12,531 nucleotides of DNA from Sandaracinaceae bacterium (GTDB lineage: Bacteria > Myxococcota_A > Polyangia > Polyangiales > Sandaracinaceae). Positions within the stretch are counted from its first letter, which is position 1; the number at the start of each line of letters is the position of its first letter. Positions 1 through 7,250 of this stretch are shown piece by piece. The stretch lies in the NCBI GenBank assembly GCA_025056955.1, contig JANWYL010000072.1, positions 1 through 12,531 on the forward strand. Reading direction: 5' to 3'. The position numbers and the translations under genes were made by a program. The notes under the pieces are model-generated. The model saw nothing but the letters and a program-made list of their open reading frames with translations. It did no database searches and was not told where the DNA came from.

Positions 1-1189
1 TGCCGAAATCGAGTGCCCATGGGAGATGCCCAAGCAAGCAAAGAAGCACGCTACCCCAGGCGATTCCCCAAATCGGGCTGCTTCCCCTCTCGAACAACGC
101 GCTCATCGCTGCACTTCCAAGGGCGATGCCGACGAGAAAGGTTTCGAGAATCAACGCAAAGGCGTAGATCGAGCTTCCCAAAGCCATTGCGAGGGCACGC
201 GTCCAAACCACTTCGTAGGCCATTGAGGCTGTTCCTGAGAGGGCAAAGGCAAAAAAAGCCGCAAGGTGGAGTGGGCGAGAAAAAGAGGGTCTATCGGCGC
301 TAGAATGAGGTTCAACCATTTTGGCCAGTCCCAAAAGGAGCAGGACCAGGCCTAGAAGCCCTCCGAGGCGGAAAGCCCATGTCCACACGCCTTGGTCTTC
401 AATGGCTGCCGAAGCGAGCAGCGAACACATCCCAAAAAAGCCACCGCCAATGGAGGCAAGGAATTGGGGTGCTGAGGTGCTCGTTTGGATTTCTGCCTTT
501 CTTTCAGGCCAGATGCGAATTGGAGGCCCGCCTCGCCATGGGCTCCCGATCAATGGCTCCCGAAGGAGGGCAATCATGAGAGCGATCGCAAAATTCATCC
601 CGCAAGCAACCCAGTTCGTTGCGCGAAGCCCAAAATGAGGCATGAGCACAAAGGTCGAAAGCAATGGCCCGAAAGAAGCTCCAAGGGTGTTTGTGGCATA
701 AAGCCATCCCGCCCGGCTCGAAGCGCGCAGCGGGTCGTCATCGCCTTGGACAAAGTGGCGAAGGAGGAGAGGGGTTGAGGCTCCCATGAGTGTGGTCGGC
801 AAGAGCAGGATCGGAAGCACGCACAAAAAGCGTGCCACCATAAAAAGACCAGATTCGGCGCTGAGGCTTTCTCGAAGCCAGGCGTTGACGTGGGCCAGCC
901 ATCCCTCCGCTTCAACCAGCCAAGGAATCAAAAGGGACCAAATCGCCACAGCCAATTCGGCCAAAGCGTATGCAAAGATCGGATGAGGGATACGATGCGC
1001 CACACGGCCTCCAAGCCAGCTGCCAAGGCCAAGGCCTGCCATGAAGGCGCTAAGGACCGTGCTCACCGCGACAGAAGTGGCGCCAAAAACATGCTGAAGC
1101 ATGCGTGTCCAGATGGTTTGAAAGATGAGCGAAGAGGCGCCGGATAAGAAAAAAGCCAAAAATGGCGCAAGCCTGTGAAAGTGGCGCAT
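1..1189 (-). CDS. Fused MFS/spermidine synthase-like membrane protein (partial, N-terminal part)
   Basis: The frame is open from an ATG at 1189 down to the window edge, giving 396 residues without a stop; the C-terminus lies outside the window. My translation is rich in hydrophobic helices. It shows two related halves: residues 16-60 (SGASSLIFQTIWTR, later GLGLGSWLGGR) and residues 317-365 (SGTASMAYEVVWTR, later VGIALGSA). A middle block has LLPTTLMGASTPLLLR (about 129-144) and a YATNTLGASFGP segment (about 164-175). These are hallmarks of the polytopic membrane part of fused MFS/spermidine synthase proteins, which usually end in a cytoplasmic spermidine-synthase-like Rossmann domain. Whether that domain is present cannot be seen here, and substrate and reaction are unknown. 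A GAGG ribosome site lies 8 nt before the ATG. The gene is divergent from the TPR gene at 1271. Confidence 0.85.
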   Translation of the reverse strand, partial: MRHFHRLAPFLAFFLSGASSLIFQTIWTRMLQHVFGATSVAVSTVLSAFMAGLGLGSWLGGRVAHRIPHPIFAYALAELAVAIWSLLIPWLVEAEGWLAHVNAWLRESLSAESGLFMVARFLCVLPILLLPTTLMGASTPLLLRHFVQGDDDPLRASSRAGWLYATNTLGASFGPLLSTFVLMPHFGLRATNWVACGMNFAIALMIALLREPLIGSPWRGGPPIRIWPERKAEIQTSTSAPQFLASIGGGFFGMCSLLASAAIEDQGVWTWAFRLGGLLGLVLLLLGLAKMVEPHSSADRPSFSRPLHLAAFFAFALSGTASMAYEVVWTRALAMALGSSIYAFALILETFLVGIALGSAAMSALFERGSSPIWGIAWGSVLLCLLGHLPWALDFG

Positions 1190-1209
1190 GGAAAATGCCT
1201 CGATTCTGC

Positions 1210-1238
1210 ACTATAGGCTGAGCTCGTCTCAGTGGTAA
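1210..1238 (-). promoter_or_regulatory. Candidate sigma-70-like promoter with a dyad in its spacer
   Basis: Read on the minus strand there is TTACCA (1238-1233, 4/6 match to a -35), a 17-bp spacer and TATAGT (1215-1210, 5/6 match to a -10), followed by the start codon at 1189. Inside the spacer, 1218-1232 forms a short dyad, CTGAG-N5-CTCAG, which could be an operator. The implied leader is only about 14 nt, with the GAGG site near its 5' end. This is pattern matching only; short matches of this kind arise by chance. Confidence 0.3.
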
Positions 1239-1270
1239 GCAAATGCACTGCCCAAAGGAGGCGCTAGGCT

Positions 1271-1942
1271 ATGGGCATGGCCTCGATCGCCAAAGCGCAA
1301 AAAAAGAGGGCGTCTGTCTGCTTGATGCTTGCTGCCTTGGGGCCGATCGCCACTCTAAAGGCTGCGGCTCAGGCCCCTTGGAGAACACGCCACGCCCAAG
1401 AGCTCGTGATCCTAGGAGAGCGCTTTGCCAAGGCGGGTGATCGGCTGAGCGCCAGGGCCTGTTTTCGAGAAGCGATTGAGAGCGACCCAAACCTTGCAGA
1501 AGCTTACGTTGCCCTTGGAGAGCTCGAGCTTGAGCGTCAGGCTTTGGCGGATGCATTGCATGTCTTCCGGCTGGGAGTTGCCAGAGCAACGCCAGACCTT
1601 CGGCTGTGGCTTGGCTTGGCCAAGGCCTTCGAAGCGAGTGGTCGAAGCGAAGAGGCCCAAAGGGTTCTTCAAGAAGCAGAAAGGCGCTTTGTTGCTCACC
1701 GCGAAGAGATCCTTCGCTCTCGCTTAGAGCAAGCGGAGCGGGCGTTCAGATGGTCAGAAGCCATTTCAATTGTGCGTCGCCTCCTTCTCGAAGCCGAGCG
1801 GCGCAACTTGCAGGAAGAGGTCAAGGAGCTTGAACTTCGCCTTCATGCCCTAAAAATGCTCGTCAATGGGCTTGATCCTTTGTCCCGCTTGGGGAACCAA
1901 CCATCGCTTGTGCGAAGGGCCCTCGTCGAGCTAAGGCGCTAG
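1271..1942 (+). CDS. Secreted TPR-repeat protein
   Basis: This 223-residue protein has a basic N-region (KAQKKR), a hydrophobic stretch (residues 15-30) and an AAAQA-type cleavage area near residues 31-35, so export to the periplasm is likely. It then carries three recognisable tetratricopeptide repeats at about 43-76, 77-110 and 111-143, with the usual small/large residue spacing (for example GERFAKAGDRLSARACFREA and GLAKAFEASGRSEEAQ). A weaker fourth helical pair lies at about 146-180. TPR arrays bind other proteins; the partner is not evident. AAAGGAGG at 1254-1261 is a strong ribosome site 9 nt before the ATG. A second in-frame ATG at 1277 is possible. The stop codon TAG lies in a CTAG that also supplies the stop of convergent aat. 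Molecular function is not known. Confidence 0.85.
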   Translation: MGMASIAKAQKKRASVCLMLAALGPIATLKAAAQAPWRTRHAQELVILGERFAKAGDRLSARACFREAIESDPNLAEAYVALGELELERQALADALHVFRLGVARATPDLRLWLGLAKAFEASGRSEEAQRVLQEAERRFVAHREEILRSRLEQAERAFRWSEAISIVRRLLLEAERRNLQEEVKELELRLHALKMLVNGLDPLSRLGNQPSLVRRALVELRR

Positions 1943-2736
1943 CTTTCATCGCTTTCGCTCTCTTCTTCCAATGGTTTTTCCAATGGCTTGGCATTCTCTT
2001 TCCACACCATGAGGGCTTCGTCTGGCTGAAACTCAACTTGCCACGGGCCCAGCTTGGTCGGATGAACCACTCGAATACGCAATTCCTCGAGGAATTCCTT
2101 TCTTCTCATGTTATAGGCCCCAAAGCGGGCAAGGTGATCCGTGTACACTTGACAATCCACAAGCCCAATTCCCCAGCGGATGAAGTGGGCAATCAAGGTG
2201 ACAAAAGCCACTTTTGAGGCGTTTGGCTCAAGCGCGAACATCGATTCTCCCGAAAAATAGCTTCCGATGCTCACTCCATAGAGCCCCCCAACCAATTTTC
2301 CATCAAGATACGCCTCCGCGCTGTGTGCATAGCCCTCCTGGTGAAGCTTGATCATCCCCTCCACGAGAGAAGAAGTCATCCATGTCCCGCGCTGCCTTGG
2401 ACGAGGCACAGTTGCGCAATTCCGAACCACAGATTCAAAGTCAGTATCAAAGCGAATTTCAAAGCGTTTTTTCCGCATTTCTTTTCGCAAGGAACGGCTC
2501 AGATGAGTTGATTCGGGGCGCAAAACAAAACGAGGGTCAGGAGAAAACCAAGGGATCAGGCTTCCCGAAGAAGAGGGCCAGGGAAAGATCCCTTTGGAAT
2601 AGGCGAGGAGCAAGCGCTCAACTCGAAAATCGCCGCCTACGGCCAAAAAGCCATCCTTCCGCCCTTCTTCAGGCGGAGGAAACCAAAGCTCTTCGTTCAA
2701 CAAAAAAATGAGTTCGCGCGGGGGCTTTTTGTGCAT
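1939..2736 (-). CDS. aat: Leucyl/phenylalanyl-tRNA--protein transferase
   Basis: Aat transfers Leu or Phe from charged tRNA to proteins starting with Lys or Arg, making primary N-degrons for ClpS/ClpAP in the cytoplasm. The family signatures are present in order: FPPPEEG, FLAVGGDF, LLLAYSKGIFPW, WFSPDPR, the GTWMT block, LHQEGYAHSAE, KLVGGLYGVSIG, FSGESMF, ASKVAF, LVDCQ and DHLARFGA. From the ATG at 2736 the protein has 265 residues, somewhat longer than the E. coli enzyme (234), mostly through an acidic C-terminal tail (EKPLEEESESDES). TTG at 2748 and GTG at 2745 are alternative in-frame starts. I chose the ATG because GGTGG lies 5 nt before it. The start is 32 bp after clpA, so clpS-clpA-aat is probably one operon. 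The stop overlaps the convergent TPR gene at a shared CTAG. Confidence 0.96.
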   Translation of the reverse strand: MHKKPPRELIFLLNEELWFPPPEEGRKDGFLAVGGDFRVERLLLAYSKGIFPWPSSSGSLIPWFSPDPRFVLRPESTHLSRSLRKEMRKKRFEIRFDTDFESVVRNCATVPRPRQRGTWMTSSLVEGMIKLHQEGYAHSAEAYLDGKLVGGLYGVSIGSYFSGESMFALEPNASKVAFVTLIAHFIRWGIGLVDCQVYTDHLARFGAYNMRRKEFLEELRIRVVHPTKLGPWQVEFQPDEALMVWKENAKPLEKPLEEESESDES

Positions 2737-2768
2737 GACGTCCACCAAAAGGCAAACCTGAAGAGGAC

Positions 2769-5093
2769 TTAGTGGAGATCAGAGCTCGACTGGTCAACTA
2801 CCCTTGGGACCAATTCTCCTCCTTCGACGTCAAAAAGCACCTTCCCACCATTTCGCAAAGGGCCAAAGAGAATAAGCTTGGCCAAGGGCTTTTTGATGGC
2901 TTGCTCAACTGTTCTCGCCATCGGGCGAGCGCCAAACTGAGGATCATAACCCCTCTGCGCAAGCCATTCCCTGGCAGCATCGGTAATCTCAACCTGCACC
3001 TTTCGCTCTCCCAGCTGCTCCCCGAGGAGACGAATTTCTTTCTCGACAATTTTGTAGATGACCTCTCGGCTGAGGCCAGAGAAGAAGATGATGGCATCAA
3101 GGCGGTTTCTGAATTCGGGCGTGAAGGTGCGCTCAAGCGCACGCATTCCCCGGCGTGGGTCAGGCTTGGCTTCGGCTTCAAATCCAATGGGGCGTGATGC
3201 CATCTCGTGAGCGCCCGCATTGGTTGTCATGATCAGAATGACATTCCGGAAATCGGCCTTTCGTCCGTTGTTGTCGGTAAGCGTCGCATGGTCCATCACT
3301 TGAAGGAGAATGTTGTAAAGGTCAGGATGGGCTTTTTCGATCTCATCCAAAAGCAACACAGAGTGTGGATGCTTTCGAATGGCGTCTGTCAGCAAACCCC
3401 CTTGATCGAAGCCCACGTAGCCAGGCGGCGCGCCGATCAGCCGAGAAACAGTGTGGCGTTCCTGATATTCGCTCATGTCAAAGCGGATGAGTTCAATCCC
3501 CAAGATTTTGGCAAGCTGCTTGGCAAGCTCTGTTTTTCCAACACCCGTAGGACCACAGAAGAGAAAATTGCCAATTGGCTTTTCGCCAGAACGCAGCCCC
3601 GCACGTGCGAGTTGAATTGCGCTGCATATTTTCTCGATCGCCTCGTTCTGCCCGTAGATCTGGGCCTTGAGTTTTTCTTCAAGATCCCGCAGCTTGCTTT
3701 CTTCTGAAGCAGAGACGTTCCGCTCTGGGATGCGGGCCATGAGCGCCACGACCTTTTCAATATCGTTCACCGTCACCCGATGGGTTGGTTGCATCCTCAT
3801 TCGGTCACGCGCTCCAGCCTCGTCAATCACATCGATGGCTTTATCGGGAAGATAGCGCTCGTTGATATAACGCGCAGCGAGTTTTACAGCGCTTTCGATT
3901 GCCCCTTCTTCGTAGCGCACTTGATGGTGGGCTTCGTATCGGGAACGCAAGCCCTCAAGAATAAGAATCGTGTCCTCGATGCTGGGCTCAAAAATGTCCA
4001 CGCGCTGAAAGCGACGCCCGAGCGCCCGATCGCGCTCAAAACTGGCCTTGTATTCTTCGTGGGTTGTCGAGCCAATGCAGCGCAGCTTGCCAGAAGCCAA
4101 TGCAGGCTTGAGCAAATTCGAAGCATCAAGCGTTCCCCCACTCACTTGACCTGCTCCCACGATCGTGTGGATTTCGTCGATGAAAAGGATCGCGTTTTTG
4201 TGCTCCATGAGCCGTTGAACCACCCCTTTCAAGCGCTCTTCGAACTGGCCACGGTACTTTGTGCCGGCGATGAGCCCACCCATATCGAGCTCAAAAATTG
4301 TGGCATCTGCCAGCGCTTTGGGAACCAAACCCTGGTGAATGCGCAAGGCCAGACCTTCGACAATTGCGGTTTTTCCGACTCCCGGATCTCCTACAAGCAC
4401 GGGGTTGTTTTTGCGCCTTCTTCCGAGAATTTGGATGATTCGTTCGATTTCCCGATCCCTCCCAATCAAGGGATCTATTTCTCCTTTCGCTGCGGCTTGA
4501 TTGAGGTTGCGGGTGTAAGTGGCCAGGAGATCACGGGGCTGGACTTCTTCTTCCTGATCTTCAATGAACCATTCCGAACTTTCTTCATTGTTGCTTTTGG
4601 ACTTTTTGCGACGGCGGTGACGTTGGTGCTCAGGGCTGTTTGAATCAGGGAAAATCCCATGACTTACAAAGCGCTTGAGAGAGTACAGATCCATTCCCCC
4701 CTCTTGAAGGAGGTAAGCTGCATGGGAATCCGGCTCTTCGAGGATATGGATGAGAATATGACCCCCATGAATTGACTGCATTTCAGCGCTTACGGCATGG
4801 GCCAAGGCCTCATTGAGCACCCTGTTTACCGCAATCGTTTCGATAAGGTCGTATTGGTTGTTGCCTTGGGGGAGGGTTTCAAAGTGTTTTGAGAAAAAAC
4901 GATCAAGCTTGGCACGGAGTTGCTTGCGGTTGATGTGAAACGCATCAAAGGCCAAAGCAGCCTGCGGGTCTTCTGTCAAGGCATAAAGCAGGTGCTCCAG
5001 CGTCACAAACTCATGCCGCTTGCGCCGGGCGAGCTCGTAGGCCCGCCTAAGGGTTTCTTGAAATTCAGGGCTGAATTGGGGAGTCGTTGGCAT
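2769..5093 (-). CDS. clpA: ATP-dependent Clp protease ATP-binding subunit ClpA
   Basis: ClpA is the AAA+ hexamer that unfolds substrates and threads them into ClpP. Numbered from the ATG at 5093 (774 residues), the protein shows: an N-domain (about 5-145, with HEFVTLEHLLYAL) to which ClpS docks; a charged linker (about 155-190); a first AAA+ domain with Walker A GDPGVGKT (235-242) and Walker B ILFIDE (302-307); and a second with GPTGVGKT (514-521) and VLLLDE (579-584). The IGF tripeptide at 636-638 sits where the ClpP-binding IGL loop of E. coli ClpA lies. There is no long ClpB-type middle coiled coil, and the partner clpS is next door, so this is ClpA rather than ClpB or ClpC. A GTG at 5102 would overlap the clpS stop (GTGA) and is an equally possible start. 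No clpP is in the window. Confidence 0.97.
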   Translation of the reverse strand: MPTTPQFSPEFQETLRRAYELARRKRHEFVTLEHLLYALTEDPQAALAFDAFHINRKQLRAKLDRFFSKHFETLPQGNNQYDLIETIAVNRVLNEALAHAVSAEMQSIHGGHILIHILEEPDSHAAYLLQEGGMDLYSLKRFVSHGIFPDSNSPEHQRHRRRKKSKSNNEESSEWFIEDQEEEVQPRDLLATYTRNLNQAAAKGEIDPLIGRDREIERIIQILGRRRKNNPVLVGDPGVGKTAIVEGLALRIHQGLVPKALADATIFELDMGGLIAGTKYRGQFEERLKGVVQRLMEHKNAILFIDEIHTIVGAGQVSGGTLDASNLLKPALASGKLRCIGSTTHEEYKASFERDRALGRRFQRVDIFEPSIEDTILILEGLRSRYEAHHQVRYEEGAIESAVKLAARYINERYLPDKAIDVIDEAGARDRMRMQPTHRVTVNDIEKVVALMARIPERNVSASEESKLRDLEEKLKAQIYGQNEAIEKICSAIQLARAGLRSGEKPIGNFLFCGPTGVGKTELAKQLAKILGIELIRFDMSEYQERHTVSRLIGAPPGYVGFDQGGLLTDAIRKHPHSVLLLDEIEKAHPDLYNILLQVMDHATLTDNNGRKADFRNVILIMTTNAGAHEMASRPIGFEAEAKPDPRRGMRALERTFTPEFRNRLDAIIFFSGLSREVIYKIVEKEIRLLGEQLGERKVQVEITDAAREWLAQRGYDPQFGARPMARTVEQAIKKPLAKLILFGPLRNGGKVLFDVEGGELVPRVVDQSSSDLH

Positions 5094-5098
5094 GTGGC

Positions 5099-5464
5099 TC
5101 ACGGACTTTGATCAGAGTCATTGCTCTCGTCGGGTTCCATGGTCAAAAGCAAAGGAAAGCCTTCTTTTTCTGCGAGCTTATTGACGATGTGAATTTTGGT
5201 TTCGGCCACTTCTTTGGTATAAATACCAGCAACACCAATTCCATTGTGATGCACGTGCAACATGATCTCACGCGCACGTTTCAAGGTGTGGTGAAACACT
5301 GAAACCAGAATTTGCACAACAAAAGTTTGAGTCGTGTAGTCGTCGTTGTGAATGAGCACCCGATACATTTTGGGACGCTGGGGTTGGACCAGGTTTTCTT
5401 TTTTTGGCTTGACACGGGGCTTTGCTTCAACTGTTCCTCCTGGCTCCCAACTCAGCTTTGCCAT
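5099..5464 (-). CDS. clpS: ClpS, N-degron adaptor of ClpAP
   Basis: ClpS binds proteins with a destabilising N-terminal residue (Leu, Phe, Tyr, Trp in E. coli) and delivers them to ClpA. The 121-residue protein has a basic, flexible N-terminal extension (about 1-32) and then the ClpS core: YRVLIHNDDYTTQTFVV, IMLHVHHNG, AGIYTKEVAETK and EGFPLLLTME. Residues matching the E. coli pocket are N40, D41, D42, T44, V49, M68, H72 and L105. The gatekeeper position (E. coli Met40) is Gln46; the codon CAA at 5329-5327 is clear. The C-terminus is an acidic tail (PDESNDSDQSP). A GGAGGG ribosome site lies 4 nt before the ATG. It is the first gene of clpS-clpA-aat. The 77-bp gap upstream holds a direct repeat. 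Confidence 0.95.
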   Translation of the reverse strand: MAKLSWEPGGTVEAKPRVKPKKENLVQPQRPKMYRVLIHNDDYTTQTFVVQILVSVFHHTLKRAREIMLHVHHNGIGVAGIYTKEVAETKIHIVNKLAEKEGFPLLLTMEPDESNDSDQSP

Positions 5465-5489
5465 GGAACCCTCCGCTGGTCTTATAACG

Positions 5490-5510
5490 TAGCATACATA
5501 TTAGCATACA
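5490..5510 (-). repeat. 9-bp direct repeat upstream of clpS
   Basis: On the minus strand TGTATGCTA occurs twice (5510-5502 and 5498-5490), separated by ATA, so the period is 12 bp. It lies 26-46 bp upstream of the clpS start codon, in the gap after the preceding gene. A TATAAG hexamer (5487-5482) lies immediately downstream, and TGC-TAATAT within the repeat resembles an extended -10. This is a candidate operator or promoter region for the clp operon; no known regulator motif was recognised. Confidence 0.45.
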
Positions 5511-5541
5511 GAGGTGCAGCGGAAAAGGGCGAGTGCCAAAT

Positions 5542-6060
5542 TCACCCTTCCTCGCACCAGCGGCGAATCCGTTGTCCAAGATCGTAGAGGCTTGCCCTTC
5601 CAAAGATTGGAGGGACTTCGAAGCGAGAGCCATCCTTGAGCTCCAACTCCAAGCTGAGTTTTTCTTCGTCAATAATTACCCGAAAAATTTCATTACGGTG
5701 GATGCGGCGGGGTTCTTCTGCTCCAGAAGGGACTTCGATTTGGTTGGGATAAAGCACCAAGCCTTGTCTCTGAAAGGAGCGATGGCGGGCAAGTCCTTCT
5801 TTTATGCGCTTCATCCAGAAGCGCAAAGCCATGACCACCACTCCCGTTAGAATGGTTTTCCCCATGAGAGGCAAGTCAGATCCCCACAAGCAGGCCACTG
5901 CCAGGCCACTGCCTAAAAAGACAAAGTACCGAAGAGCTGCAATTTGGAGCTCGCCTTGGTCGTATGGAAAGATCTCCTTTGTGCGTTGACCAATCGAATT
6001 CGTGTCACACCTCGGATCAACGGAGGACGATTCGCGCAAAATAGCTTTGGTTGGTTGCAT
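5542..6060 (-). CDS. Small membrane protein with PH-like C-terminal domain (unknown function)
   Basis: I do not recognise a named family for this 172-residue protein. It has a polar N-terminus (1-40), two closely spaced hydrophobic helices (about 43-60 and 64-82) followed by a basic stretch (FWMKRIKEGLARHR), and then a soluble domain of about 75 residues. That domain has alternating beta-strand patterns and a final helix (LVLYPNQIEV, EIFRVIIDEEKLSLELELKDG, LYDLGQRIRRW). The layout, two helices then a small beta-rich cytoplasmic domain, resembles bacterial PH-domain membrane proteins, but this is inference. AAGGAT 6 nt before the ATG supports the start. The first 44 bp overlap the end of the lipoprotein gene, so the pair is probably translated in a coupled way. 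Confidence 0.75.
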   Translation of the reverse strand: MQPTKAILRESSSVDPRCDTNSIGQRTKEIFPYDQGELQIAALRYFVFLGSGLAVACLWGSDLPLMGKTILTGVVVMALRFWMKRIKEGLARHRSFQRQGLVLYPNQIEVPSGAEEPRRIHRNEIFRVIIDEEKLSLELELKDGSRFEVPPIFGRASLYDLGQRIRRWCEEG

Positions 6061-6418
6061 TGGCGATCCTTATGGTTTTCTCGTCTGCGTGGAGGAAGAT
6101 GGCAAGGTCTCCTGCTGCAAGAGCGCAAGAAGTGCCATCTTCTCGGAATGAAATGTATACAAGGACAGAGGCCGGGAGCCGATCGAGCCCGTGTTCGATT
6201 TCGAGCTCTGTGCGGGCAGGGTAGGGGAGCCACTTCACGCCACCCCCTTGGGTTCCCCACGGTGCACTCTCCCAAGAGTTGCTTTCAGGGTCGAAGCGGG
6301 CTTGCGCAAGCTCAGGGGAGCCACGGCCAATGCGCAGGGTTTGAAGCGGCGGCACTGTCTGGCAGCCAATCAGGTACAGGACCACTAATAGCCATTGCCA
6401 AGGAGTTGAAATTGCCAT
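6017..6418 (-). CDS. Small predicted lipoprotein (unknown function)
   Basis: From the ATG at 6418 this is a 133-residue protein with a hydrophobic signal (WQWLLVVLYLIGC) ending in a lipobox LIGC, with Cys19 as the lipidated residue. Gln, not Asp, follows the Cys, so outer-membrane sorting is the default expectation by Lol rules. The mature part is beta-rich with no motif I can name; a segment HGLDRLPASVLVYISF and the end ATNQSYFARIVLR look structured. The signal lacks a basic N-region from this ATG; an upstream in-frame TTG at 6442 would add RHSLNHP and supply one. Neither start has a clear ribosome site. The stop lies inside the start of the downstream membrane-protein gene. Confidence 0.75.
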   Translation of the reverse strand: MAISTPWQWLLVVLYLIGCQTVPPLQTLRIGRGSPELAQARFDPESNSWESAPWGTQGGGVKWLPYPARTELEIEHGLDRLPASVLVYISFREDGTSCALAAGDLAIFLHADEKTIRIANATNQSYFARIVLR

Positions 6419-6519
6419 GGGATGGTTTAAAGAGTGCCTCAAGGTACCGAGCGAGACGCAAAGCACACGATCACAAAACACCCATCGTCCACAATTCCCT
6501 CGCTTGAACTTGGCGTCGT

Positions 6520-7152
6520 TCAAAAAAGCCCGGAAATATGAGGAGTTCGATTCCCAAACACGATGACATCCCTTTGTTCGTAGGTTGGAGGGGCGTGAAG
6601 CTCTGCCTCGCTTTGCCCTGGTCGTGGCGCTTCAGGGCGGGTGATGCTGCGCTCAAGACCGGTGTAGTCTTTGGGACGTGCAACCAGCACAGGGGCATGG
6701 GCAAGTTTCACCAATCGCTCGGAAACGGATCCAAGCATGAGGCGCTTAAGCCCCTTGTGGCCGCGCGTTCCCACGATAATCAGGTCGGCATCCACATCCA
6801 CAGCGACTTGGTGGATGGCTTCTGCCGGGTCACCGAATCGCACGTGCTGAACCAAGGGGCGTTCAAAAGGAAGCCCCGTGTAACTGGCCCGCTTTCCCTC
6901 GATGTACTCCTTAAGGATCTTTACTGCCTCCTCAGCGGCACGCTCATCTACCGCAAGCCGTTCTGCACTTGGAGACTTCGATCGCTCCACGACCACGTGA
7001 ACCAGGTGCAGCTCAGCGCTTGGCATTTCGCGGGCCAACTCGATGCCCATGCGAAAGGCCTCATCCCCACTTGGCCCAAAGTCGATGCCCACAACTATCC
7101 GATAGGGCTGGGGAGAAGGATGAGAAGAGGGGTGCGGGCTTGTGTTAACCAT
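6520..7152 (-). CDS. Universal stress protein (UspA family), ATP-binding type, with C-terminal extension
   Basis: The fold starts at PYRIVVGIDFGPSGDEA (about 16-32) and ends at HAPVLVARP (about 152-160). The ATP-binding signature G-x2-G-x9-G-S is intact: G128-T-R-G131, nine residues, G141-S142. The conserved Asp after VVGI (Asp24) is present. Such proteins are cytoplasmic and linked to stress survival; partners are unknown. After the domain there is a polar extension of about 50 residues (161-210, ending TPHISGLF) without recognised motif, so the protein (210 residues) is longer than a single Usp domain of about 140-150. The first ATG is used; AAAGGG lies about 12 nt upstream, a rather distant ribosome site. 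It stands 98 bp after the sensor gene and about 100 bp before the lipoprotein gene, so its operon membership is unclear. Confidence 0.94.
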   Translation of the reverse strand: MVNTSPHPSSHPSPQPYRIVVGIDFGPSGDEAFRMGIELAREMPSAELHLVHVVVERSKSPSAERLAVDERAAEEAVKILKEYIEGKRASYTGLPFERPLVQHVRFGDPAEAIHQVAVDVDADLIIVGTRGHKGLKRLMLGSVSERLVKLAHAPVLVARPKDYTGLERSITRPEAPRPGQSEAELHAPPTYEQRDVIVFGNRTPHISGLF

Positions 7153-7250
7153 GTCGACAATTTGCCCTTTCTTCTGGCCGATCGCAAGCTGTTCTTTCTT
7201 CTCGCCCTAAGCGAAATGAAAACCACGTCGCAACCCAAGTCGAGGCTCAC

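Noticed and set aside
13..1147. Several plus-strand open frames of 60-105 codons over the left 1.1 kb
   Set aside because: They are Arg/Pro/Ser-rich shadows of the minus-strand membrane-protein gene, whose translation has clear family motifs.
3780..4643. Plus-strand open frame of 287 codons opposite clpA
   Set aside because: It lies entirely within clpA, has no family motif, and its composition is that of an antisense shadow.
6463..6475. TGTGATCGTGTGC on the minus strand before the lipoprotein gene, considered as a CRP-type site
   Set aside because: The half-sites are not an inverted TGTGA-N6-TCACA arrangement; the resemblance is only TGTG repetition.
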